A DNA stretch of 64,000 nt from NCBI GenBank assembly GCA_017545865.1, contig JAFWXO010000009.1, forward strand, positions 1 to 64,000, written 5' to 3'. Both the position numbers and the translations under genes were made by a program. Origin of the DNA: Clostridia bacterium (GTDB lineage Bacteria; Bacillota; Clostridia; Christensenellales; Borkfalkiaceae). The number at the start of each line of letters is the position of its first letter. Position 1 is the stretch's first letter. Below are positions 55,509-64,000 of this stretch, piece after piece. The notes below the pieces were generated by a model. That model had not been told where the DNA came from. It worked only from the letters and a program-made list of their open reading frames with translations, and did no database searches.

Positions 55509-56560
55509 TATTCTTCAATCTCCCTGCCCGTAAGCGCCTTTAAACCGTAAGCGATAATTCTTGCCTTTTCTTCTTCGGAAAAATCACTATCGGAAACGTT
55601 TCTAACAAACTCGCCTATAATTGACGTGTCGCCCGCGTACTTTTCAAGGTCAAGCGTCTTTTTAGTTAAATCTTTAACGTCAACGAAACGCGCGTGTTCT
55701 AAAAGGTATTTTTGAAGGTCTTTATCAAGCCCTTCTAAAGTAGCGTCAACTTCGCCAACGAGTTCAACACGGTATAAATCGTTTTTAGAAAACTCACATA
55801 TCTCACGCGCGCGAAGATATATGGAATAAGCGTCTTTAAGCCCAGTAACGTCAACTTTAACAAGCGAAATAACCCTTTCGGAAAAGGGAATAAACTTGTG
55901 AGTAATTTTATCTTCAATATCAATTAAAACGAAACCTTTTTCGCCCGTTTCATCATAGCCCCTGCCTTCTAAGCAACCAGAGTATACTGCAACGCCCCTA
56001 TCGTCAATACCTTCTTCTTTATACGAGTGGTAATGCCCAAGCGCAAGATAGTCAATGCCCTTGCCTTTGAGTTTTGATAGGTTGATTTTTCTAAGACCAA
56101 CTGAATCGGAAACGTCACCGTGGAGCATAACTATATTTATTCGCGACTTATCAAGAGCGCAAGTTGAATAGTAAGACGTTGAGTTTTCACCGCTTAGTTC
56201 AATGCCCGAAATAACAACGCCGTTATACTCGTAAGAACTCCACTCGTTTGAAAAGGTTTTCAAGTTATCAAAAAACTCGTATTCTTCCGCTTCATCGTGG
56301 TTACCGCGAAGGTAGAAAAAGGTGATAGACGGATTGTTTTTAACAACGCTTAAGAAAAAGTCTTTATCTTTCTTAAACGGTTTATCGCTATCAAAAACGT
56401 CACCCGAAAGTAAAATTAAAGAAACGCCGTTCTCGTTTGCATAGTTGACCATGCGTAAAAACGAGTTTCTAATCTCCTGCTTTCTCTCGTTTGATATATC
56501 TTTTGGGAATTTATTTATTTTTGAGCCTAAGTGAATATCGGCTGTATGAATAATTTTCAA
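55508..56560 (-). CDS. yhaO: YhaO/SbcD-like DNA exonuclease (metallophosphoesterase)
   Basis: 350 residues, calcineurin-like phosphoesterase of the Mre11/SbcD type. Metal-binding blocks: HTADIHLGS near the N-terminus, LLSGDVFDS, YLRGNHDE, MLHGDVSD and ALGHYHSY. I start at TTG (56560), eight bases after AAGGAGAAC; the longer frame with upstream ATG runs through promoter-like sequence and lacks a ribosome binding site. Partner of the YhaN-like ATPase, one-base overlap. The capping domain at the C-terminus is shorter than in SbcD. Confidence 0.88.
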   Translation of the reverse strand: MKIIHTADIHLGSKINKFPKDISNERKQEIRNSFLRMVNYANENGVSLILLSGDVFDSDKPFKKDKDFFLSVVKNNPSITFFYLRGNHDEAEEYEFFDNLKTFSNEWSSYEYNGVVISGIELSGENSTSYYSTCALDKSRINIVMLHGDVSDSVGLRKINLSKLKGKGIDYLALGHYHSYKEEGIDDRGVAVYSGCLEGRGYDETGEKGFVLIDIEDKITHKFIPFSERVISLVKVDVTGLKDAYSIYLRAREICEFSKNDLYRVELVGEVDATLEGLDKDLQKYLLEHARFVDVKDLTKKTLDLEKYAGDTSIIGEFVRNVSDSDFSEEEKARIIAYGLKALTGREIEE

Positions 56561-56694
56561 AATAGTTCTCCTTATTGTGTTATAAATATAACACAAACAA
56601 AACTCTTTTTCAATAGGCAATAAACCAAATTACTAAAAATTTAGCAAACAAAATCATAAAATTAAAAAAAATCACTTTTAAGCCTAAAAAAAGG

Positions 56695-56723
56695 TAGACA
56701 AATTAAAATAGTTGTGTTAATAT
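56695..56723 (+). promoter_or_regulatory. Promoter of tRNA-Thr/tRNA-Pro
   Basis: -35 TAGACA (56695-56700), 17-bp spacer, -10 TAATAT (56718-56723) preceded by TGTGT, 12 bp before tRNA-Thr. Confidence 0.65.
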
Positions 56724-56735
56724 ATTAAAGCGATT

Positions 56736-56811
<76 letters not shown>

Positions 56812-56843
56812 TACGGTTTGCAAAATCTTGCAAACCTAAATAT

Positions 56844-56920
56844 CTGGGTGTGGCGCAGTTTGGTAGCGCGCTTGAATGGGGTTCAAGAGGCCGGAAGTTC
56901 AAATCTTCTCACTCAGACCA
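56844..56920 (+). tRNA. tRNA-Pro (GGG)
   Basis: 77 nt, acceptor CTGGGTG/CACTCAG with one G-T pair, anticodon stem CTTGA/TCAAG, loop ATGGGGT giving anticodon GGG with G37, T-stem with a G-T pair, encoded CCA. Confidence 0.94.
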
Positions 56921-56927
56921 GATAAAT

Positions 56928-56960
56928 AAAAAGAGATAGCGAAAGTGCTATCTCTTTTTT
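56928..56960. terminator. Terminator of the tRNA-Thr/Pro transcript
   Basis: 13-bp stem AAAAAGAGATAGC / GCTATCTCTTTTT with loop GAAAGT. Confidence 0.9.
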
Positions 56961-56964
56961 ATTT

Positions 56965-57190
56965 GTTTCGCTTGCGCGAAACATGAACTTCCAGCCTACG
57001 GCCGGATGTTTTGCTTTTTCGCCCGTAACCAAGTTTACTGAAAAAGCAAGTGTCAAGGACACCAAATCTTCTCTTTTTTTGATAGATATCATTATTGCCG
57101 AAAACTCAAGTGTCAAGGACACCAAATCTTCTCTTTTCGCCCGTAAACAAGTTTACTGAAAAAGCAAGTATCAAGGACACCAAATCTTAT
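56965..57190. repeat. Hairpin-rich repeat tract after tRNA-Pro
   Basis: Three copies of a unit beginning CAAGTGTCAAGGACACC at 57047, 57107 and 57165 (the last with GTATC), at about 60-bp spacing. Two copies of a second unit starting CGCCCGTAA at 57020 and 57138. Each unit contains small hairpins: GTGTC-AAG-GACAC, GTAAAC-AA-GTTTAC inside GCTTTTTC/GAAAAAGC, and GTTTCGC-TTGC-GCGAAAC at 56965-56982. No gene is seen. Similar in style to the hairpin chain at 4841-5188. Confidence 0.65.
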
Positions 57191-57202
57191 AATCTAAAAT
57201 TA

Positions 57203-57231
57203 AAACGGGGATAGGTAACCTATCCCCGTTT
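57203..57231 (-). terminator. Terminator of the topoisomerase operon
   Basis: 13-bp stem AAACGGGGATAGG / CCTATCCCCGTTT; on the minus strand followed by TAATTTTAG. It lies just after the stop of the 241-residue gene. Confidence 0.85.
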
Positions 57232-57237
57232 GTTGTT

Positions 57238-57963
57238 TTATAACGAATAATTTATTTCTGCGTCAAAATCATTAGCAATATCAAGTTCGGTTATTAAAAC
57301 CCCACATTGTTTTGATGCCGTTAAGTAAAGAGAAGAAATTAAGTATAAAAGTTCTTCCGCAGTAAAGTTAAACCCGTTTGACTCGCACCACTTTGCAAGT
57401 TTTATAGATAGCGGAATATATCCGCTTGCATACTTATCGGGAATAGTAACGCCTATTAGCGAAAGTTCTTGATTGAACGCGCTTTCCGCCCCTTTTAGCG
57501 ATAATTTTTTGCTAAGATATAACAGTAAATCTCCAACCGTTTGCTCAAAAGTTGGCTTAAAATCTTTTGAAACAAACGCAGTTTGATACATACTTAATAT
57601 ATAATCTTTAACTTTGTTAAACTCAGTTTTTATTGTTGGTTTTTTAGACTTTTTATTCTCTTGAACCGTTAAATCAACTGGAATTTCAATTATAGGCTCT
57701 AACTCCACGGGTTGTTCTATCACAGGTTCAACCGTTTCTTCAATTACCACTTCTGGCGTTTCTTCTTTTTGATCTTCTTGTAATTCCGCTTCTTCTTCGA
57801 TAAATTCTTCAACGGGAATTTCCATTAGATCTTTAACGAATTCTTCCACGGTTTTTTCAACGGCAAACGCCGAAACGGATCTTTTCTTCTTTTCCGTTCC
57901 GGTGTTTTTTACGCTCGGCGCGTTAAAACTATTAAGTTTTATAGCGCCGTCAACGCCTGACAC
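57238..57963 (-). CDS. Unknown protein co-encoded with the topoisomerase A subunit
   Basis: 241 residues, GTG start at 57963 that overlaps the topoisomerase A gene by 14 bases. I do not recognise it. Residues 1-30 Asn/Ser/Lys-rich; 35-100 very acidic and Pro/Val/Glu-rich (repeated [26 protein letters not shown]); 105-240 a globular, mostly helical domain ([42 protein letters not shown]). Overlap makes coupled translation with the topoisomerase subunit likely. Cytosolic. A partner or regulator of the topoisomerase is only a guess. Confidence 0.68.
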   Translation of the reverse strand: MSGVDGAIKLNSFNAPSVKNTGTEKKKRSVSAFAVEKTVEEFVKDLMEIPVEEFIEEEAELQEDQKEETPEVVIEETVEPVIEQPVELEPIIEIPVDLTVQENKKSKKPTIKTEFNKVKDYILSMYQTAFVSKDFKPTFEQTVGDLLLYLSKKLSLKGAESAFNQELSLIGVTIPDKYASGYIPLSIKLAKWCESNGFNFTAEELLYLISSLYLTASKQCGVLITELDIANDFDAEINYSL

Positions 57964-60388
57964 AGTAGACGACTAACGGCTGACACGCTCCGATACCTTG
58001 GAGAGTTCTACCCTTCGTCGTCCTGCCGTCTTGCGGTATATCTGACGTGTAAGCGTAATAAATAGCGCCTATTCTGTCAACTATCGTAAGAAGCAACTTA
58101 TCATCGGGGCTTACGCAATTTGCATAAACCACACACTCGTTCATTTTGGGATCGCCAAGTTCACAAATCTTAACGCCCTTTCTCGCTCTTGCAGTTTTGG
58201 TAATAATACCAGTTATAACCTTTTTAAACGTGCCGAAACTCGTTGCGATAACGCACTCGGTAGTCAAATCGTCGTCAATAAGCGAAGCGTAAACTAAATA
58301 ATCATCATCAGCAACGTCCATACCCTTAACGCCACCGGCAATTCTACCTTGAACGGGAACGTCTTTATCCGCGCGTAAGCACATACCTTTTGCGGTTACG
58401 AAGAACATAATCTTACCGTCAACGTCTTGCTCGACGGATAAAATTTCATCACCGTCTTTAAGTTTCATCATTTGGCAAGAAGTTCTTGTTATAGCGCACT
58501 CGCTCCACTCGGTAACCTTTACAAAACCATATTTTGTAAACACTATAAACTTGCCTTGCGGCTCGCCGTCAAACGCGAAGATATTTACTATCTTTTCGCC
58601 CTTTTGCGCGTCTTTAAAAAGCCCGTCGAAAGTAATTCCGCCTTGCGTTAAACCCCTGCCTTCGGGACCGATATCGGGATTGATTTTAAATAAGTTACCC
58701 TTGTTCGTGAACGCGTAAGCATAACAATCGGAATTAACCTTAGCGTACGTTGTGAAGATTTCAGCGGGCGTAGGTTCTCCGCTATTTGACTTTTTAAATA
58801 CTCCGTATTTAATCTTTTTAACAAAGCCTTTCGCGCTAACGCCTAAGGCAAAAGTTTCTACCGACTTTTCACCGTTTGAGCCTTTGCTTGGAGTGGGATC
58901 AATTTCCTTTCCGTCCTTTACGATAACGGACTTTCTTCCGTCTTTATAACGCTTTTTAATATCTTTAAGTTCGGAAACGACTAAGGAGTTTAACTTTCTC
59001 TTGCTATCAATAATTTCTTGCAACGATGCGATAAGTTGTTTTAAACTTTCAAGTTCGTCTTTAAGATTATCAATTTCAAGCCTTGTTAAACGGGCAAGCT
59101 TCAAGTCGAGTATCGCTTGCGCTTGAACTTCGCTCAAATCAAATTCCTTTCTTAAATTTTGCCTTGCAGTAGGCGTATCGGGAGATTTTTTGATAATTTG
59201 AATAACCTTGTCAATATTAGTTACCGCAACGATTAAACCCGTAACGATCTCGTAGCGAGCCTTTGCCTTTGACAAATCGTATTTTGTACGGCGAAGAACA
59301 ACTTGCTTTTGATAATCGGTGTAATACTTCAAAACGGGAATTAAGCCTAATTGTTGGGGCTTGCCGTCGGCAATCATAACCATATTTATGCCGTATGATA
59401 CTTGAAGGTTGGTGTTTTTATATAAAAGTTCCAAAATCAAGCCAACGTCGGTATCCTTTCTAAGTTTAATAACGATGCGCATGCCGTGGCGGTCAGATTC
59501 GTCAACCACGTCCATAATACAGCCGAAATCTTCCTTTCTATCAACCATAAGTTGACCGATTTTAGCAATTAACGCCGCCTTGTTTACTTGGTATGGAATT
59601 TCAGTTACAACTATGTTTTGTCTGCCCGATTTTTCCGTTTCAACGTCAATCTTAGAACGGATTAAAATTTTACCCCTACCCGTTTCGTAAGCGGTTTTTA
59701 AATCTTCGCCCGCGATAATATAACCGCCCGTTGGGAAATCTGGGCCAACAACGGTTTTCATAATCTCGTCAAGCGAAATTCTTGGATTTTCAATAACGGA
59801 AATAGCCCCGTCGATAACTTCTGCCAAGTTATGCGGGGGGATGTTGGTTGCTAAACCTACCGCTATACCCATAGCGCCGTTTACTAAAACGTTTGGATAA
59901 CGGCATGGAAGGGTTACGGGTTCTTTTAACGTATCGTCAAAGTTGTTTTCCCAGTCAACTGTGTCCTTATCCAAATCTCTAAGCATTTCAAGCGCTAACG
60001 TATTAAGTTTCGCCTCGGTGTAACGCATAGCCGCCGCCCCGTCACCGTCAACCGAACCGAAGTTACCTTGACCGTCAACGAGTTTCATGCGCATATTGAA
60101 AGGTTGCGCAAGCCTTACCATAGCATCGTAAACCGACGTGTCGCCGTGCGGGTGATATTTAGCCAAACACTCGCCTACTACTCTCGCGCTCTTTTTATAA
60201 GGCTTGTCAGGCGTTAAGCCAAGATCGTGCATCGCATATAAAATTCTGCGTTGAACTGGCTTTAACCCGTCTTCAACCCTTGGGAGCGCTCTATCGAGTA
60301 TAACGTATTCGGCGTAAGGAATCATAGAAGAGTGTAAAACTTCTTCTATGCTACTTTGTATTACGTTTGATCTCTTTTCTTGTTCCAT
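57950..60388 (-). CDS. parC: Type IIA topoisomerase subunit A, ParC/GyrA family
   Basis: 812 residues. Catalytic Tyr in [10 protein letters not shown] (about residue 122), quinolone-region [27 protein letters not shown] and [11 protein letters not shown] are GyrA/ParC hallmarks. C-terminal beta-pinwheel from about 500 onward. No QRRGGKG-like GyrA box can be seen in the C-terminal domain (closest is [12 protein letters not shown]). The partner B subunit has QTKGKLG and NALSEWL, typical of ParE. So I lean to topoisomerase IV, although the N-terminus also looks GyrA-like; a second pair elsewhere in the genome would settle it. Follows the B gene by 20 bases. Confidence 0.8.
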   Translation of the reverse strand: MEQEKRSNVIQSSIEEVLHSSMIPYAEYVILDRALPRVEDGLKPVQRRILYAMHDLGLTPDKPYKKSARVVGECLAKYHPHGDTSVYDAMVRLAQPFNMRMKLVDGQGNFGSVDGDGAAAMRYTEAKLNTLALEMLRDLDKDTVDWENNFDDTLKEPVTLPCRYPNVLVNGAMGIAVGLATNIPPHNLAEVIDGAISVIENPRISLDEIMKTVVGPDFPTGGYIIAGEDLKTAYETGRGKILIRSKIDVETEKSGRQNIVVTEIPYQVNKAALIAKIGQLMVDRKEDFGCIMDVVDESDRHGMRIVIKLRKDTDVGLILELLYKNTNLQVSYGINMVMIADGKPQQLGLIPVLKYYTDYQKQVVLRRTKYDLSKAKARYEIVTGLIVAVTNIDKVIQIIKKSPDTPTARQNLRKEFDLSEVQAQAILDLKLARLTRLEIDNLKDELESLKQLIASLQEIIDSKRKLNSLVVSELKDIKKRYKDGRKSVIVKDGKEIDPTPSKGSNGEKSVETFALGVSAKGFVKKIKYGVFKKSNSGEPTPAEIFTTYAKVNSDCYAYAFTNKGNLFKINPDIGPEGRGLTQGGITFDGLFKDAQKGEKIVNIFAFDGEPQGKFIVFTKYGFVKVTEWSECAITRTSCQMMKLKDGDEILSVEQDVDGKIMFFVTAKGMCLRADKDVPVQGRIAGGVKGMDVADDDYLVYASLIDDDLTTECVIATSFGTFKKVITGIITKTARARKGVKICELGDPKMNECVVYANCVSPDDKLLLTIVDRIGAIYYAYTSDIPQDGRTTKGRTLQGIGACQPLVVYCVRR

Positions 60389-60408
60389 ATTAAATCCTTA
60401 TGCAAGGC

Positions 60409-62388
60409 TTAGATTGTATCGTCTTGCCTATCTTTAACCTTTATTTCAAAATCTTCTTCTTTGTTGAAGTTTGCGTGTTTTTGAATATATTTTTTACGCT
60501 CGTCAACCGCGTCACCCATAAGCGTTGTAATAAGCCTTTCGGTGTTTGCGGCTTCTTCAATGGTAACTTGCATTAAAAGCCTGTTTTCGGGATTTAAAGT
60601 GGTATCCCAAAGTTGTTCAGGATTCATTTCACCAAGACCTTTATAGCGTTGAATTTGATAACCCCTGCCAACCTTTTCTTGCTTTAACTTTCTTTCGTTT
60701 TCATCGTAAGCATACTCAACAACGTCTTTCTTATAAACTTTGTAAAGGGGTGGCATACCGATATAAACGTGCCCTTCGGTAATGAGTTTTGGCATATAGC
60801 GATAGAAGAAAGTTAAAAGTATGCATCTAATATGATAACCGTCTTGATCGGCATCGGATAAAATGATAACTTTATCGTAGTTAAGATTATCGATGTTAAA
60901 GTCATCGCCCATACCAGTTCCAAGAGCGGCAATTATCGTTTTGATTTCTTCGTTCTTTAAAACTTCCACCGTGGATTTTTTCTCGGTGTTGAGCGGTTTA
61001 CCGCGGAGCGGTAATATCGCTTGGTGCTTTCTATCTCTACCCTCTTTTGCGCTACCGCCCGCCGAATCGCCTTCTACGATAAATATTTCGTTAAGCGACG
61101 CGTCACGACTACTGCACGCTGCAAGTTTGCCAAGCAATCTCGTACTGTCCGCGCCCGACTTTGCACGGTTGAGTTCTTTGGTTTTTCTAACCGCCTCTCT
61201 CTCTTTTGCGGCGGAAGTTGCCTTTTCAATAATAGCGTCAAAACACTTAACGAGTTTTTTATTCTTTGCAATCTCGTTTAAAGCGTCAATCGTGGCGCTT
61301 TCAACGGCGGGGCGAACTTCAACGTTGCCAAGTTTACCTTTAGTTTGACCTTCAAATTGAGCGTTTTTAACCTTAACTGAGATAACCGCGGTTATACCAA
61401 CTCTAAAATCTTCACCGTTAAAGGCAATATCTTTGTTTTTGCCCGTAACGTTCTTCTTTGCGTATTCGCCCATAAAACGAGTTAAACCCGACTTAAAGCC
61501 AACGTCGTGCGTGCCACCGTCAACGGTTGGGATATTGTTAACGAACGAAAATACGCTTTCACTATACCCGTCGGTATGCTGGAAGGATGCCTCAATTAAA
61601 ATATCGTCCTTTTTATCGGTGAAATAAAGAGGTTCGCCGTAAAGAACGTTCTTGCCCGTATTTATATAGGAAACGTAATCTTTAATACCGCCTTCAGATT
61701 TGAACACGTATTCTTCCGAATCGTTTCCCTTTCTCAAATCTTTAAATTTAAGTTCAACGCCCTTGTTTAAGAAGGAAGTTTCTCTTAAACGATTGATAAC
61801 GGTATCAGCGTTAAATTCAACCGTTTCAAACACGGTAGCGTCAGGCTTAAACCTAACGAGCGTGCCTTTTTTGATAGTTCTAATCTTAGTGTCAACGAGC
61901 GGACCTTTCGCAACGCCCGATAAAACTTTGTTTTGCGCTTTATCAAAGTAAGAGTGGAATTCCATTTTGTAAACGGTTTTGTTGTAAACTTCAACTTGAA
62001 GCCACTCTGAAAGAGCGTTCGTTACCGATGCGCCAACGCCGTGAAGACCACCCGAATAATCGTAGTTATCATTATTGAACTTACCGCCCGCGTGAAGTTG
62101 AGTAAAGATAACTTCAACACCCGATACGCCAGCGTCCGGGTGAATATCAACGGGCATGCCTCTGCCGTTATCTTCAACGGAAGCGCTACCGTCGGGGTGC
62201 AATAAAACGCTAACGGTGGTTGCAAAGCCGTTTGCCGCTTCGTCAACCGCGTTGTCAATAATTTCCCATAAAATATGGTGAAGACCTTTAGAACCCGTTG
62301 AGCCGATATACATACCGGGGCGAACTCTAACCGCCTCAAGTTCTTTTAAAATCTTAATATCTTCAGAACTGTAACTTTTCTTAGCCAA
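60409..62388 (-). CDS. parE: Type IIA topoisomerase subunit B, ParE/GyrB family
   Basis: 659 residues. GHKL ATPase: EIIDNAVDEA, VEDNGRGMPV, and SGGLHGVGASVTNALSEWL; Toprim: IVEGDSAGGSAKEGRDRKHQAILPLRGK and DADQDGYHIRC; C-terminal IQRYKGLGEMN. The forms EGQTKGKLG and FVNNIPTVDGGTH match ParE better than GyrB, in which QTKTKLG is usual. The start is TTG at 62388, seven bases after GGAGG; no ATG lies nearby in frame. Promoter at 62421-62449. Confidence 0.85.
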   Translation of the reverse strand: MAKKSYSSEDIKILKELEAVRVRPGMYIGSTGSKGLHHILWEIIDNAVDEAANGFATTVSVLLHPDGSASVEDNGRGMPVDIHPDAGVSGVEVIFTQLHAGGKFNNDNYDYSGGLHGVGASVTNALSEWLQVEVYNKTVYKMEFHSYFDKAQNKVLSGVAKGPLVDTKIRTIKKGTLVRFKPDATVFETVEFNADTVINRLRETSFLNKGVELKFKDLRKGNDSEEYVFKSEGGIKDYVSYINTGKNVLYGEPLYFTDKKDDILIEASFQHTDGYSESVFSFVNNIPTVDGGTHDVGFKSGLTRFMGEYAKKNVTGKNKDIAFNGEDFRVGITAVISVKVKNAQFEGQTKGKLGNVEVRPAVESATIDALNEIAKNKKLVKCFDAIIEKATSAAKEREAVRKTKELNRAKSGADSTRLLGKLAACSSRDASLNEIFIVEGDSAGGSAKEGRDRKHQAILPLRGKPLNTEKKSTVEVLKNEEIKTIIAALGTGMGDDFNIDNLNYDKVIILSDADQDGYHIRCILLTFFYRYMPKLITEGHVYIGMPPLYKVYKKDVVEYAYDENERKLKQEKVGRGYQIQRYKGLGEMNPEQLWDTTLNPENRLLMQVTIEEAANTERLITTLMGDAVDERKKYIQKHANFNKEEDFEIKVKDRQDDTI

Positions 62389-62420
62389 AACGATGCCTCC
62401 AAAAAATCAAATACACGTTT

Positions 62421-62449
62421 ATTCTACCACATATTGTACAATTTGACAA
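62421..62449 (-). promoter_or_regulatory. Promoter of the topoisomerase operon
   Basis: Minus strand: -35 TTGTCA (62444-62449), 17-bp spacer, -10 TAGAAT (62421-62426) preceded by ATGTGG, 32 bp before the TTG start. Confidence 0.75.
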
Positions 62450-62479
62450 GTCGTTTATACAAAATAATGTATTATTTGT

Positions 62480-62510
62480 ATAAAAAAAGCAACCGATTTT
62501 TTCGGTTGCT
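62480..62510 (-). terminator. Terminator of the aldose-epimerase-like gene
   Basis: Stem AGCAACCGA (62488-62496) / TCGGTTGCT (62502-62510); on the minus strand followed by TTTTTTTA. Confidence 0.85.
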
Positions 62511-62517
62511 CTCAAGT

Positions 62518-63384
62518 TTATTCGTGGAAAGTTATGCTGTGATAGAAAGTTTTGCTTGAATATCCGCCAAGCGTTGAAATTGATTTTTTATCTTCAATTT
62601 TTCTACCGCTACCGTGAACGTCAGGAAGCCCTGTCCACGGCTCGATTGCGATAAAGTTTTCATCCCCTTCAGTCCATAAAACAAGGTGGGGGAAATCGCT
62701 ATAATAAACGGTGAGTTCTTCTTTATCGCCACGGCAAAGAGTTGCGCGTTTCGATATTATGTTTTCAACGATAATCGACTCTCCGTCGTTTTCGGGCGTG
62801 AAGAATTCCCCGAGCGATAAACCTTTTTCGCCGATTTTAATATCGGTAAATTTTTCGTTGATAAAGTTTTCGGTTAAGAGTGAGTTTTTAACTTCCGTTT
62901 CTTCCCCGTCAAACTTAATAAAGTATTCGTTAACCTTACCGTCAAGCGCGTAACCTTCGTGGCAACCAACGTTATAATAAAGCGTTTTATCGCCGTGGTT
63001 TTCAATGATATAGTAAACTTGAAGGGTTGTGCAAGCCACCTTGAACATTACCCTAAACTTAAAGTCAAACGGATAGGTTTTTTTGGTTTCCAAAGAACTT
63101 TCAAGCAAGAAAGTTGCGGTTGATTTTTCTTCGCTAACCACCTTATACTCCGATTTTCTTGCAAAACCGTGAGCTTTCATTTCATACTTTTCGCCACCGA
63201 TATCGTAGTACCCGTCATAAACGCAACCGTTTATCGGAAACAAGATAGGCGCGTGGCCTTGCCATACGGGCGAGCCTTGCCAAATCTTTTCTTTACCTAA
63301 GAACTTAACGCTTAAAATTTCAGCGCCTAAGGTTGATATATCAACGGATAAGTAGTCGTTTGAAATAGTTATAACTTTGCTCAT
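62518..63384 (-). CDS. Aldose 1-epimerase-family protein (LacX-like)
   Basis: 288 residues, galactose-mutarotase-like beta-sandwich. LGAEILSVKFLGKEKIWQG near the N-terminus, KAHGFARKSEY with the conserved His, NVGCHEGYAL with the second His, and ENFIAIEPWTGLPD with the catalytic-type Glu are visible. Such proteins interconvert anomers of sugars or hexose-6-phosphates; the substrate is unknown. AAAGGAGAAAATT before the ATG. It is divergent from leuS. Confidence 0.92.
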   Translation of the reverse strand: MSKVITISNDYLSVDISTLGAEILSVKFLGKEKIWQGSPVWQGHAPILFPINGCVYDGYYDIGGEKYEMKAHGFARKSEYKVVSEEKSTATFLLESSLETKKTYPFDFKFRVMFKVACTTLQVYYIIENHGDKTLYYNVGCHEGYALDGKVNEYFIKFDGEETEVKNSLLTENFINEKFTDIKIGEKGLSLGEFFTPENDGESIIVENIISKRATLCRGDKEELTVYYSDFPHLVLWTEGDENFIAIEPWTGLPDVHGSGRKIEDKKSISTLGGYSSKTFYHSITFHE

Positions 63385-63474
63385 AAATTTTCTCCTTTAA
63401 CGACTATATTTTAAAGTTTTAACGGCTTTTTGTCAATACTCGTTAAAATATTATTTTAAAGTTTTTAAAAAAAC

Positions 63475-63504
63475 TTGTCTTTTATGGTTAGTTTGTGTTA
63501 AAAT
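63475..63504 (+). promoter_or_regulatory. Promoter of leuS
   Basis: -35 TTGTCT (63475-63480), 18-bp spacer, -10 TAAAAT (63499-63504) preceded by TGTGT. The leader is only about 27 bases long, too short for a T-box. Confidence 0.65.
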
Positions 63505-63537
63505 ATAAAAAGCACACGAAAAATCAAGGAGATTTTT

Positions 63538-64000
63538 ATGGATATTAAGGCTATTGAAAAAAAGTGGCAGGCTAAATGGGAAAAAGATAAACTTAACGTT
63601 TTTGATAAAAAGAACGTTGACAAAAAGTTTTACGTTTTAGAAATGTTCTCTTACCCTTCAGCAGCGAAACTCCACGTTGGTCACTGGTATAACTACGGTC
63701 CGACTGATAGTTACGCAAGATACAAGAAGATGAAGGGTTTTGAAATCTTTCAACCTATGGGATTCGACGCGTTCGGTCTTCCCGCCGAAAACTACGCTAT
63801 AAAGACGGGCGTTCATCCGCAAGATAGCACTGAAAAGAACATTGAACTTATGGAAAACACTTTAAGGGAAATGGGCGCTATGTTCGACTGGTCGAACGAG
63901 ATTAAAACTTGCATGCCCGATTACTACAAGTGGACTCAATGGCTCTTTTTACAACTTTACAAGAAAGGCTTGGCGTATAGAAAGGAAGCGCCCGTTAACT
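63538..64000 (+). CDS. leuS: Leucine--tRNA ligase, 5' part
   Basis: Class I aminoacyl-tRNA synthetase, first 154 residues; the rest lies beyond the window. The HIGH-type motif is HVGHW (about 46-50) inside [17 protein letters not shown], and [14 protein letters not shown] follows as in all bacterial LeuRS. CAAGGAGAT sits six bases before the ATG. No T-box leader, unlike many Firmicutes synthetase genes. Confidence 0.96.
   Translation, partial: MDIKAIEKKWQAKWEKDKLNVFDKKNVDKKFYVLEMFSYPSAAKLHVGHWYNYGPTDSYARYKKMKGFEIFQPMGFDAFGLPAENYAIKTGVHPQDSTEKNIELMENTLREMGAMFDWSNEIKTCMPDYYKWTQWLFLQLYKKGLAYRKEAPVN

Noticed and set aside
57047..57190. Possible small CRISPR array (three repeats at about 60-bp spacing)
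   Set aside because: The spacers are themselves partly repeated, the third repeat is degenerate, and no cas genes are near. It fits a hairpin repeat tract better.
63385..63537. T-box riboswitch before leuS
   Set aside because: The predicted promoter leaves a leader of only about 27 bases, with no T-box sequence or terminator hairpin.

Overview
The window is low-GC, gene-dense chromosomal DNA of a Gram-positive-type bacterium, most likely an uncultured member of the Clostridia (Bacillota). The evidence is an mraZ-rsmH-ftsL-spoVD division cluster, a locus ordered like the Bacillus ylo region (yicC-rpoZ-priA-def-fmt-rsmB-rlmN-thiN), YhaO/YhaN-type nuclease genes, SipW/TasA-type secretion, tRNA genes with encoded CCA, and strong AGGAGG-type ribosome binding sites. 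Most genes lie on the minus strand. The species cannot be named from sequence alone.

Layout: 1-4.3 kb division and wall genes (spoVD/ftsI partial, ftsL-like, rsmH, mraZ, murI). 4.5 kb rpsT, followed by a 348-bp MITE-like chain of hairpins. 5.2-8.1 kb a sugar-type oxidoreductase and isomerase pair, divergent from an AraC-type regulator. 8.1-17.1 kb a run yifB-dprA-topA-hslV-hslU-hisS-trx-mntP, then ung. 18.2-28.3 kb a surface-fibre operon: three large TasA-headed beta-helix proteins, a short TasA-like protein, a SipW-type signal peptidase and three unknown membrane proteins. 28.0-29.2 kb a DNA segment bounded by 24-bp inverted repeats, beside a tyrosine recombinase gene. 29.3-44.5 kb an acetyltransferase, a transporter, a PLP enzyme, the ylo-like housekeeping run, ligA and pcrA. 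44.6-51.3 kb an MFS transporter, tRNA-Val and tRNA-Gly, a lone unknown gene, recG, fakA-like and asp23-like. 51.5-56.6 kb rpmB, hpt, a small regulator cassette flanked by duplicated terminators, and a yhaN/yhaO-like pair. 56.7-57.2 kb tRNA-Thr, tRNA-Pro and a repeat tract. 57.2-62.4 kb a type IIA topoisomerase pair. Then an aldose-epimerase-like gene and the 5' end of leuS.

The most interesting system is at 18.2-29.2 kb. A 328-bp segment (28006-28333) is bounded by perfect 24-bp inverted repeats. Each repeat has the arm-spacer-arm form of a Xer/tyrosine-recombinase core (8-bp arms, 6-bp asymmetric centre), and a third near-identical site lies just inside one end. The segment holds a good promoter (TTGATT, 17 bp, TGTGT-TAAAGT) pointing at the fibre operon, and the recombinase gene ends 36 bp from the outer repeat. 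I infer a phase-variable (ON/OFF) switch for a SipW-processed, TasA-like matrix or adhesin system, seen here in the ON orientation.

Other notable points: three genes (AraC-type regulator, ung, pcrA) have a -10 box exactly 6 nt before the ATG and are predicted to be leaderless; spoVD appears to start with ATT; and the GyrA/ParC-type subunit lacks a recognisable GyrA box.
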